Positions 21,084 through 31,228 of a stretch of 64,000 nt of DNA are shown in pieces (positions within the stretch are counted from its first letter, which is position 1; every line of letters begins with the position of its first letter). Source of the DNA: Bidens hawaiensis (taxonomy: Eukaryota > Streptophyta > Magnoliopsida > Asterales > Asteraceae); assembly GCA_021521415.1 (NCBI GenBank), contig JAIQDT010001119.1, forward strand, positions 186,001 to 250,000, in the 5' to 3' direction. The notes under the pieces are model-generated. The model was not told where the DNA came from. It worked only from the letters and a program-made list of their open reading frames with translations, and searched no databases. The translations under genes and the position numbers were made by a program.

Positions 21084-21363
21084 CACGGTTTGAGGCGATT
21101 AGAGAACGACCCGAGTTTGGGGACTTAACTATTTTCGTTTTACTTGCTTATTTGCTTTTATTTGTTTTTAGTTTAATTTTAGCTTAGTTAATTTTAGTTT
21201 TTCTTTATAGTCGTATGCATCATTCCCCCTCACAAGGACCGCCGAAGCTTGAAACATCTGACGACACCGAGAAAGTCCAGCCCGAGAGAGAGCGTTCTGT
21301 TTCACCGACATGTTATGATTCTTCTTCTACTACTATTTTTCCGCATCTTCTAGGGAAGGGAAC

Positions 21364-22718
21364 ATGGGTGACCAACCGCCTAAGAGAGTAGTAGCTGACT
21401 ATGGTAGGCCGACAACGAATCCTCATTCAAGCATTACCTTATCGAACGGTGCCGTCGCTGGCAACTGGTCTATTCCTGCCCACGTCATGTAACTCATCAA
21501 AACCGCACTCCAATTCGAAGGGCTAGAGAGCGAAGACCCTTCAAACCACATCGACATGTTTGTTCAAATCTGTGAAAATTTCAATATCGGCAACATGAAC
21601 GATGAAGCCATCTATCTCCGTCTTTTCCCCTTCTCACTTACCGGCAAAGCGTACAAATGGCTGAAGTCACTACCTACTGGATCCATCACCACTTGGGCGG
21701 GCCTTCAAGAGAAATTCACGACAAAATTCTTTCCGGCATCTAAATCCACTAGACTCCGTAAGGAGATTTTTTCTTTCCGCATGAGGTCCGATGAGTCTTT
21801 CGGGGAAGTTTGGGAAAGATTCTAGGACCTCCTTCTTAGTTGTCCTCACCACGGTTTAGACAAGTGGATGCTTATCGAGAAATTATACAATGGAGCCACA
21901 CAGCACGTGAGACAGATGTTGAACCAGACTGCTAATGGGAACCTCCTTAAGAACAAAGATCACGATGAGTGTGTCGTCCTTTTTGATGATCTTGCAGCGA
22001 GTTACGAGGGGCACGGAGGTAGAAATTCTTCCACGTCATCGAGAGTAGTACTTCAAGTCGATTCGAGCACTAGCATGCAGGTGCAGATTGATGTTTTAAA
22101 CAAACTCGTTAGAGATCTTACCGTTAAGGGCGTTGCGAAGTGTGAGGTTTGCCAAGGGGGTCACAACACCATTGAATGTCCTGTTCAGCCGGGTAGCAAT
22201 CAGGAGGAGGTTGACTTCGTCAAAAACCCCTTGAGATATCAAAACCCCGCCTTCGGTGGGAACACTGGCTGGAGAAATCAGAATAACTATCGAGGGGGAC
22301 AAGCCAGTGGCTACCAAGCCCAATACCAAAACCAGCGTCGAGAGAATCTATTCGGGCAGGGGAGTTCAAGTCAGGAGAGTTCGGAACAAGTGGGGAGAGA
22401 GGAGAAGAAAGCCTCACTGGAGGAGATGATGGCTGAGCTGCTGAAGCGAGATGAGAGAAACCGAGTGACAAATAAGGCGAAATTTGCGGAACACGATGCT
22501 ATGCTAAAGAACCAGGCCACATCTCTAGCTAATCTTGAGCGTCACGTCAGAGAGATTACCAGCCAGTTATCCGAGAAAGCACCAGGTTCACTACCAAGTA
22601 ATACTGAGAAAAATTCGAGAGGGTTCGCCAAAGCAGTGAAAGAGAGGCTAATCCTTTGAGAGTTGTCACACCTGCAGTTGATGAAGAGGAGCAGGTGGAC
22701 GAGGAGATCCAGATGTAG
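21364..22718 (+). pseudogene. Athila gag
   Basis: From ATG at 21364 (MGDQPPKRVVADYG). The capsid includes FEGLESEDPSNHIDMFVQICENF, LFPFSLTGKAYKWLKSLP and KFFPASKSTRLRKEI. The zinc knuckle CEVCQGGHNTIEC near 22140 has the CX2CX3HX4C spacing usual in Athila. A Gln/Ser-rich tail follows. In-frame stops are TAA at 21490 and TAG at 21823. A one-base shift at about 22640 is needed to keep reading, and a TAG lies at 22716. Gag would form the particle that packages the RNA. The whole domain is recognisable, so the breaks are recent relative to sequence decay. Confidence 0.85.
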
Positions 22719-23813
22719 CCTCCTCCGGCCGAAGCACACCAGCAGACTATTCTAGCGAGTACGAAGCCGGCCGATAAACCTTCATCATCATCAAACCCAC
22801 CTTTAAGAGTCTACAAACCCAAATTGCCTTATCCTGGGAGACTTCGATCGGATAGAGACGAGGAACAAAACTCCAAGTTCCTTGAACTTCTCAAACAGCT
22901 TCCCCTAAACATTCCTTTCCTTGGGGTGCTTACTCAGATGCCCAAATATGCCAAATTCCTCAAGGACATTCTTTCCAATAAGGAGAAGCTAGCTGGGGTC
23001 TCTTCTATTCCATTGAGTGCTGGGTGCTCTGCAGTTTTGCAGAGCATGTAGCCTGAAAAGATGGCCGATCCTGGGAGTTTTACAATTCCCTGCATCTTAG
23101 GCGACGATACGGTTCGACATGCTTTGGCAGATCTTGGGGCCAGCATCAATCACATGCCGTATTCTCTTTTCAGTAAGTTGGGTCTTGGCGAACCGAGGCC
23201 CACCCGAATGAGTATCCAACTTGCTGATCGTTCCATGAAATACCCGCGAGGGGTGGTAGAGAACATGCTTGTTCTTATCGACAAGTTCATCTTCCCGGTG
23301 GACTTTGTCATTCTGGATATGAATGATGATGATAGCATCCCTCTCATTTTAGGCCGACCATTCCTTGCCACCGCACAGGCGTTGATCGACGTCCGTGAGG
23401 GAAAATTGATTCTGAAAGTTGGGGATGATAACGTCATATTTGACGTAAGACAGTCACTCAAACACCCTAAGTCGGCGAACGACTCCCTGTATGTCGTTGA
23501 CACCATCGTATCGCATGTGCGAGAGTTTTTCACTGACATCTGTGGAGGACCTACCTTGGACCCACAGATTCTCGATAGGGAGATTTCAGAGGTCGAGATG
23601 GTTGCCATGACCACTCCACCATTGATGGATGGCACCGTGTCACCATCCCTAGATTCAGAGTCAGCTGTTGAGATCGTACGAGACGATCCGGGGGACCGAC
23701 CCTCTATTGAGAGCCCTCCTCCTTCCTTAGAACTTAAGGATCTACCCGATCATCTGAGTATGCATTTCTGGACGATGAGAGGAAGCTACCCGTCATTATC
23801 GCTTCTGCCATGA
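22719..23813 (+). pseudogene. Athila protease region
   Basis: The linker KLPYPGRLRSDRDEEQNSKF to KFLKDILSNKEKL precedes the retropepsin, with a TAG at 23049-23051 between. The active site is ALADLGASINHMP (DLGAS in place of the common DTGA), with ADRSMKYPRGVVENMLV and IPLILGRPFLATAQALIDV (flap and C-terminal strand). This is the standard Athila protease. It would process the polyprotein in the particle. The region from about 23500 to 23813 is a linker to RT. Confidence 0.88.
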
Positions 23814-24939
23814 CGGAGGTCGAGAAATTGAAGTTGTTGAAGGTGCTGAAAGCGCATAAGGAGGCGATAGCATGGAAGATCATCTACATCAAAGGGATTA
23901 ATCCCTCGTTTTGCACTCATAAAATCCTCATGGAGGATAATTTCAAATCCTTCGTTCAGCCTCAAAAGAGGTTTAATCCGAAAATGCTAGAGGTCGTTAA
24001 GAAAGAAATCATTAAACTCCTTGATGCAGGAATCATTTTTCCCATCTCTGATACCGCCTGGGTGAGTCCGGTCCAAGTGGTTCCCAAGAAGGGTGGCATG
24101 ATTTTCGTCACCAATGAAAGGAACGAGCTTATTCCCACTAGGACCGTGACCGGTTGGAGAGTCTGCATAGACTACCGCAGACCGAACGACGCCACTAGGG
24201 ATTTCCTCTACACTTCATTGATCAGATGCTTGAGCGTTTTGCGGGTCAGCAGTACTACTGTTTTCTGGATGGTTTCTCCGGGTATTTCCAAATCCCGATC
24301 TCTCCCGATGATCAAGAAAAAACCACATTCACCTGCCCCTACGACACGTTTGCCTATAAACCCATGCCCTTTTGACTCTGTAACGCTCCAGCTACTTTCC
24401 AGCGATGTATGGTGGCGATCTTTCATGACATGATCGAGGATTCCATGGAGGTCTTCATGGACGATTTTTCTGTTTTCGGGAATTCTTTCGATCATTGTCT
24501 CTCCAACCATGATAGGATGATGGCTCGTTGCGTCGATACCAACCTCGTCCTCAACTGGGAGAAGTGTCACTTCATGGTACGTGAGGGCATAGTTCTAGGA
24601 CATAGAATCTCGAGTGCGGGGATCGAGGTCGATCAAGCTAAAATTAAAACCATTTCAAATCTTCCCCTGTCCACTTCTGTAAGATCCATCCGTAGCTTCT
24701 TAGGTCATGCAGGTTTCTATCGCCGGTTCATTAAAGATTTCTTGAAAATTGCGAGACCGATGACCAAGCTACTAGAGAAAGACGCTCCATTTGTTTTCTC
24801 TGAACAGTGTATCGAGGCGTTTGATCTTCTAAAAGACAAACTCGTTAACGCCCCGATCATGATTGCTCCCGACTGGTCTATGCCATTCGAACTGACGTGC
24901 GACACGAGCGACTATGCCGTTGGAGCAGTGCTTGGATAG
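23814..24939 (+). pseudogene. Athila reverse transcriptase
   Basis: RT begins with QKRFNPKMLEVVKKEIIKLLDAGII, WVSPVQVVPKKGGM and GWRVCIDYRRPNDATR. Frame shifts around 24200 hide the palm motif FLDGFSGYFQI, which is readable in another frame near 24260. The catalytic box is EVFMDDFSVFG at about 24460, followed by LNWEKCHFMVREGIVLGHRIS, the thumb, and RSFLGHAGFYRRFIKDF. The second half is open to a TAG at 24937. No functional RT can be made. Confidence 0.87.
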
Positions 24940-25260
24940 CGGAAGGAGAAGCACTTTCAACCGGTCTACTATGCTAGTCGAACCCTAAATAGTGCTCAGG
25001 AGAATTACACCACCACCGAGAAAGAGTTGTTTGTTGTGGTGTTTGAATTTGATAAGTTTAGATCACATCTTGTTATGTCCAAAACAGTAGTCTACACTCA
25101 TCATGCTGCCTTTCGTTATCTTTTCAACAAGCAGGACGCTAAGCCTCGTCTTTTCCGATGGATCATGTTGCTTCAAGAGTTTGATATCGAAATCCATGAT
25201 AAAAAGGGGGCTAAGAATGTAGTGGCTGATCATTTGTCACGTCTTGAGAGAGCCGAGATT
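24880..25260 (+). pseudogene. Athila RNase H with altered catalytic residue
   Basis: CDTSDYAVGAVLG (first Asp), then a TAG, then TTTEKELFVVVFEFDKFRSHL (Glu). YTHHAAFRYLFNKQDAKPRLFRW follows, where relatives have YTDH, so the third catalytic Asp is His here. It ends KKGAKNVVADHLSRL. RNase H would degrade the RNA strand during reverse transcription. Confidence 0.82.
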
Positions 25261-25299
25261 GGAGATGTTGGGGTCATCATCAATGACCATTTCCCGATA

Positions 25300-26600
25300 G
25301 AGAATCTCATATTTGTCAAAGCCCAGGATGACAGCTACCCGTGGTTTGCTGATATCGCGAACTTCCTCGTCGATGGTTCCCTCCCTAGGAGGATGTCTCA
25401 CCAGCAAAAGAAGAAATTCTTTGCTGACGTAAGGTTCTACATCTTGGACGACCCGTCTCTTTTTCGTATAGGTGTTGATCAGCTTATGAGGAGATGTGTG
25501 GATGTTGAAGAAGAGTGGCGAATTCTGAGCCACTATCAAGAGAGACCGACAGGAGTTCACCTGGTGCTGTTCTTACTGCTAAGAAGGTCTTCGATTCAGA
25601 ATTTTATTGGCTTTTGATTTTCAAATATGCTCATGCGTTCGTTAAAAGCTGTGACCGATGCCAGTGCGTTGATAACATCTCATCCCAAATGAGATGCCCC
25701 AAAATGCTATTCAGGTTTGCGAGGTTTTTGACATTTGGGGTATTGATTTTATGGGCCCGTACCCGTCTTCTAGAGGGAACAAGTACATACTTATGGCAGT
25801 TGATTACGTTTCCAAGTGGGTCGAGGCCAAAGCCTTGCCCACTAATGACGCCCGAGTTGTAGTGAGATTTCTGAAAAATCTTTTCTCTTGTTTTGGTGTA
25901 CCGAAAGCCTTGATCAGCGACCGAGGTACTAACTTCTGCAATGCGCAGATGGAGAAGGCGTTGCAACGATATGGTGTCACCCATCGGCTTGCGACTGCCT
26001 ATCACCCACAGACCAGTGGACAGGTAGAGGTGAGTAACAGGGGCATTAAAAGCATTCTTGAGAACACGGTTGGAATAAACCGAAAGGACTGGTCTGACAA
26101 ATTAGATGATGCTTTGTGGGCTTTCCGTACAGCTTAAAAAACTCCGACCGGTTCCACACCGTTTCAGATGATTTATGGGAAAGCTTGTCATCTGCCTGTC
26201 GAGTTGGAGCACCGTGCTTCTTGGGCACTGCAAACAGTTAACCTTGATCTTTCGACTGCTGGAGTTCACCGTTTTCATCAGATACATAAGTTAGAGGAAC
26301 TTCGCGATCATGCCTATGCACACTCGTACAATTATAAGCTAAAGACCAAAGAGCTTCATGATAGGAAGTTGAGAGGTGACAAACAGTTCAAGTGTGGGGA
26401 TCGGGTTTTGCTATATAATTCCCGATTACGGTTATTTCTGGGAAAGCTGAATTCCCGATGGTCAGGCACGTTCACCATTACTGAGGTATTTCATTATGGC
26501 ACAATTGAGATTGAAGACGAAAGTTAGAAGTTTAAGGTGAACGGTCAGAGGTTGAAGCACTACATAGGCGAGCCAGTAGCTGATTAGACAGTTGAGGTGT
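25300..26600 (+). pseudogene. Athila integrase
   Basis: The zinc-binding part is frame-broken ([11 protein letters not shown] in one frame near 25650). The DDE core is well kept: [37 protein letters not shown], and [19 protein letters not shown], with all three acidic residues present. A TAA at 26135 precedes the C-terminal domain, with ACHLPVELEHRASWAL, KCGDRVLLYNSRLRLFLGKL and SRWSGTFTI. A TAG is at 26525. Integrase would insert the cDNA into nuclear DNA. Confidence 0.88.
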
Positions 26601-26769
26601 TCTACCTTGACTCACTCACCGAGGAGTAGACGTGTTGGATGCATCACTCGGGAGATGGCCCGAGTTGTAGAATGTGTATTATGATTTTCATTATTATATG
26701 TTTTATTTTTTTTTTATTTTTTTTATTTTAAAAAATAAAAAAAATTAAAAAATAAAAGAAATTCAATTT

Positions 26770-26817
<48 letters not shown>

Positions 26818-28373
26818 CAAAAATATGATTATTTCTTATGTTTTTGTTTTCTGATTTGTATGCCGCTACATGCGAGCGAGTTTGAGTTATTGTAGGTATT
26901 ATTATGCGCATGGTAGCTCTGATGGCGTTTTGGAACTGGTTCTCCCGAGGTTGCGACCACAAATGAAATGCTATACGATCGCTCGATTGATTCACAACTG
27001 ATGCAGATTCTGCATATAATCCAGGGAAGTAACCCGTTCTCTGTTTTACTTCTAACTATTTTTAGTTTTATTTTTATTTTATTTCTGTTCCTTTAAGATT
27101 TGATTATTTAAGTTTTGGTTACTTTAAGTTTTTATTTTTATTTTATTTTATTTCTTTTTCTTGTTCTCATTGAGGACGATTTCGTTCTAAGTGTGGGGAT
27201 GGAAATTTATTTTACTTAGTTGTAGAAAAAAAATTGTTTTGTTCTTTTGCTGAAAATTATGTCGGCTACTTAAGTTCAAGGGACATATACTTGTATATGT
27301 TTGGTCCTGTTATCTACCTGTAGAAATACGGGAAAGCCATTAACTCGAATACTGAAAGTGGCTGGGGCGACTGAATTTGAAAAAAAATAAAAAAGTTTTT
27401 TTTTTAAAAAGTAAAAAAGTTAAAAAAAATGTCCCTTGAAAATTGTTTTTCTTCTACGTTAAACAGTTGTGTCGGTAGGCCCAACTAGCTTTGATAGTCC
27501 TCTTTAGCAGTTTTTATATATATAATAATTTGAAAAACGGTGAAACCGAATTTCGATGCTTAGGGAGGATTACCATAATCTGAAAACTTTGAGATGGTAA
27601 GAATTAAATGCACTCAAACCAACACACCACCACATGCCCATCTTTTTACGAGCTTAGAAATAGTTATATACTTTAGGGTGATATAAAAAAAAGAAAAAAA
27701 TGAAAAAAGAAAAGAAAAAAGAAAAGAAAAAAACAGAAAGAAAGAAAAAGTATGTTTTGAAAGTGTATTATGAAAAGTTATTCCAAGAAATGCTTGTGAA
27801 GAAAGTTATGTATTGTAAAATGGCAAAGAAGCATTCTTTAAAGTTAGTAAAAGAGGCCAAAGATGCACGTACTAGACGGGACTTAGAGTTTACGTGTTAC
27901 CTCGGGGATAGTGACTCTGAGGATACACTATTGGGGCTCGAAGGTTCTTAGTCAATAAATATCAAATTAGGAATTTATTAGACAAAGTCCAATAATATTT
28001 GGGAATAGTTCGTACGACCTCCACATGACCATTCATCCATCAAAATTTCACCGAGTGCATCTAATTAGTACCATCAACGAGTCCTTGGATTATGGTGATT
28101 TGTCGAACCAGTCTGCTTCGACTCTAGTCTTCTAGCTCTCTTTGTCTGAGATGGGGTTGGTGTAGCCTTGATTTTTTTGGCTTAAAACGCTTAATGCAAT
28201 TGGGGGCTTGATTGGTTAGTGGCTGGGTTTAAGTGGACAACAATACCGTCAATCGCGGTCAATATGTCAAGCTGTTTCTATTGATTTATTAATGATAAAT
28301 AATATGAGAGTTTGTTGTTTTTCACTTGGTTATGATCCTGTGTAGATTTCTTTTTCAGGGACGAAAAAGTCGT
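26601..28373 (+). other. Athila 3' region without env-like ORF
   Basis: AT-rich and low-complexity, with (TA)n, poly-A/T and a Lys-rich frame (27700-27951) that looks like chance translation of A-rich DNA. Athila elements often carry an env-like ORF here; none is detectable. An internal copy of the PPT word AAGTGTGGGGAT is at 27189-27202. Confidence 0.6.
26776..26812. repeat. (TA)n microsatellite
   Basis: About 18 perfect TA units in the 3' region of the Athila element. Confidence 0.95.
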
Positions 28374-28388
28374 AAGTGTGGGGATATT
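28374..28388 (+). other. polypurine tract of Athila element
   Basis: AAGTGTGGGGATATT ends directly before the 3' LTR start TGATG. This is the usual Athila PPT wording and primes plus-strand DNA. Confidence 0.8.
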
Positions 28389-30150
28389 TGATGTTTTGTA
28401 AAACATACTCGTTTTCCGCACCATTTGGTCATCTTTTTATTACTTATTTATATAATAAATAATGTTTTTAACTCGTTTTAATTTGATCTTACAAAGTTTA
28501 TTATTTTGTGTAGGTGAAAAAGTTTTAAAAGAGAAAATGACCGAGTTTTTGCAAGACTTAAAGGGCTTTTTGATCAAATCTTGAAGAACCGAGTTGAAGC
28601 CCGAGCCAAGCTCACTAGTAGAAACCCTTACATGTTATTATATATCATAACTTATAAAAAAAGAAAAAAACCCTAGAATAATAATAGAGAGTGCACGGCA
28701 ATAGGTTTTAAGGAGAAAAACAGCTTCCAACAATCTTGGAAGCTTGGTCAAGAATTGAAGGCTAGAACTTCTTGTCTCTTTTAAGGAGACAAGACAATTT
28801 AATTTCTTGGAAAAGAATAGTAGTCCGCTGGTTGAATAGCATCAAAAGAAAAAAAAACAAACCTAAGCTCCTAGGCAGAAGTTGTGATCGGACAGTTTTC
28901 AACACCAACGAAATTCAGTTTTTGCATTTTTTTGAGCTAAGGAAGGAAGAAGACATTCAAGGGAAGTCGGGACAGCAACCGCAATAGGAAACATTATTTT
29001 TCTTCAAATTGGTTTGCATTATTTATTTTATAAGTTCATCTCTATATTTCTTGATATGATGATTATAACTTTTGAATCTGTTAAGTTTTCGTTGGTTATG
29101 ATTATTGGCTAAATCTTTTGCACAACCTAGGTTGAGATGATTAGTGACATTGTTTGACGGTTTACATGGTTTTAATTGATCACATGACATATTATTATTG
29201 AAAATCTTTATTTAATTTAATCTTTGATGTGTTAAAATATTGTTTTTATTTAATTATTGCTTGCGATTTTACGTATTACTTTGACTTTGATTGATTGTGT
29301 GTCATTCGGTTAGGGTTCTACGTTTAGGTCTTAGACTTTGTGTTTTTTGATCTATTTGTGGTTAGCGCGGCCATAAGAATCTTGAGTGTGATTAATTATT
29401 AAAATTCAATAGGTTCACCTTCCTTGCGACCGAGAGGTAATAATGAGTCAGTTTGTCTAGAGTCTTTATTCGGTTAAGTTAGAATTGCGCGAGAGCGAGT
29501 TTTGGTCTTATCCGGTTTAGTTTTGCATGCAAATATGTGTCTTAGATCGAGTTAAATATTGTTACCCCTTTGTCCTTAGAATTGTTAGTACCAATTTTTA
29601 GCGGGTTTTGTGTCGTTGAGTCCGAGAGGAGATGCGTCATTAAGGAACCTTAGTAATCTTTTTAGCGGTGCATTTATTAAATCTTCTTAGATTTGTGAGG
29701 GTTAGTTGGTGAGACCGAGAGGTAATCTAGCGAACTTTAATAAGTCTTAGTTAATTATTTTAAGATCCCGGTGTCGTGTGATTAGTTAATTCCGTTAGAC
29801 ATTGAACCGTCAATAGGATTCTTGCTTAGGTAGTCGTTTCTCCACATTTGTTAAAACCTCGTTTAGTGCCATTATGTTTTCTTGTTAGTTTCGTTAAGTT
29901 AAGTAAGTTAGTTAAATTATTTAGAATAAAAATTAAAATAAAATCAATTAAATATTATTAGGTAGGACTTGGATTAGGGTTTTTAATCTGAGCCGTTCTC
30001 ACGTGTCTTCGAGTTCGATATCCAGACTTTCCTTATCTTTGCTATACACGACCGGTACACTTGCCGTTTGTGTGAACTAGGATAGATTGTTTGGTTTTTA
30101 AAGCTTAGTTGCGATTCGTGTTATATTTATATATATAATTTCGCACATCA
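28389..30150 (+). repeat. 3' LTR of Athila element
   Basis: 1,762 bp, TGATGTTTTG...CGCACATCA. It keeps the middle 830 bp missing in the 5' LTR. No ORF. A related 1,675-bp solo LTR lies at 55243-56917. Confidence 0.9.
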
Positions 30151-30155
30151 CTAGA

Positions 30156-31150
30156 CTAGACGCGGGCATCACTTCTACTTGTGGCGGGTAATCAAAAGAA
30201 TAAATGAACAACACTTCTACACCTTGCACGTGCCTTGAGGAACGAACGTCGGAATGTCGGAGTCAAGGCATGTGTTTTGAGGTAATGTGTGAAAGTAAAG
30301 TATGATGGCATGACTGGAGTCTCAACCCATGGCTTCCAATTTATAGGTTGTAAAAGTGTCCCTTCGTGTCGCGCGAAGGGCTTTAATTTTGTCCATTCGC
30401 GTCGCGCGAAGGAATTTTTAACCGCCATTGATGTGTTTTGTCCTTCGCGTCGCGCGGAGTAGACCTATAGGTTCGATGAGTTGACACGTAGACCTTACAC
30501 GTGTCACCACGTGGTGACGTGCCAAATATTGTCAGGATAAGATTTGGAATCCTTCGCGTCGCGCAAAGGATTCACTTGTTGCTTCTTCGCGTAGCGCGAA
30601 GGGTTTAAATTCTCAAAATTTCCATTTTAGTCCCTTAACTTATGATAACTTGTCACGTCTTAGTCTTGCTTCAAGTTTCCAAAAACACTAAGGCGGCGAT
30701 GTGAGCGTGCGAAGTGCAAAGTGCGCCATCAAAGCGTCACATTGCGCCATTCACCTTGCCCACGAGCCTGAGCCATGCGTGTGCTCTTCGGGTGCTTTGC
30801 ACCCTTCGCTAGGTCCACTGGTGCATGCATGACATATGTGAATATTACTATGGAAACTCAACTCCTTATAAAGAGCTTCCAAATTTTTCATACTTTCCTT
30901 ATGGGATAGATTTCATCTTTCTTATTTATACCCATGTGAAATAGTTCCATTTTCTTCCATCTTTCCATGTGGTATGGATTCCTTTCTCCCATTTCCTTAA
31001 TATGGATATCTTCGAACTTTAATATATATTTATTCATATATACATCCCATTATTTCTTTTACCATATTATTAAAATATTCTTGGGTCATTCGACTTTCAC
31101 AATTTACATTATTAACCCAAAATAAATATGGTATTTTCCGAAAAGTTACA
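30156..31150 (-). repeat. 3' LTR (partial) of minus-strand chromovirus
   Basis: On the minus strand a PPT (AAGGTGGGGAGGA, 31151-31163) is followed by TGTAACTTTTCGG at 31150, which starts an LTR. It runs left to at least the Athila insertion site near 30155; its far end is not identified. It contains five copies of a CCTTCGCG...CGCGAAGG palindrome. The matching pol is at 31190-31228 and 43338-45646. Confidence 0.6.
30361..30602. repeat. five dispersed near-palindromes CCTTCGCGTCGCGCGAAGG
   Basis: Copies at 30361-30379, 30393-30412, 30442-30460, 30551-30569 and 30584-30602. Each has a 7-9 base inverted arm around a TC or TA centre, with one or two changes per copy. They are the only strongly GC-rich words in an AT-rich LTR. 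Confidence 0.85.
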
Positions 31151-31189
31151 TCCTCCCCACCTTGAAATGAATCTCGTCCTTGTGATTCG

Positions 31190-31228
31190 TTAAAATAGGT
31201 GCAGGTATTTCTTTCTCATCTCAGATTC
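31190..31228 (-). pseudogene. C-terminal end of minus-strand chromovirus pol
   Basis: The minus strand continues the chromodomain tail (MRKKYLHLF) to a TAA at 31190-31192. It is separated from the rest at 43338 by the plus-strand Tekay-like element. Confidence 0.75.

Larger units (their letters stand above)
20129..30150 (+). mobile_element. Athila-lineage Ty3/gypsy retrotransposon, complete but dead
   Basis: LTRs start TGATGT and end ACATCA/AAATCA. The order is 5' LTR, PBS, gag, protease, RT, RNase H, integrase, long AT-rich 3' region, PPT, 3' LTR. The duplication is CTAGT (20124-20128) and CTAGA (30151-30155), 4 of 5. The PBS and Gag/PR sequences are typical of Athila. No env-like ORF remains after integrase. 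Many stops and one frameshift break gag-pol. The LTRs differ by about 5% over the first 300 bp by eye, so insertion is much older than that of the Tekay-like element at 31229. Confidence 0.9.

Noticed and set aside
27700..27951. Lys-rich frame as an env-like or host gene
   Set aside because: A-rich low-complexity DNA; no signal peptide, membrane helix or domain.
30192..30428. Minus-strand frame with repeated SFARRE/KPFARHEG
   Set aside because: Arises from the palindromic repeats in the chromovirus LTR, not from a gene.
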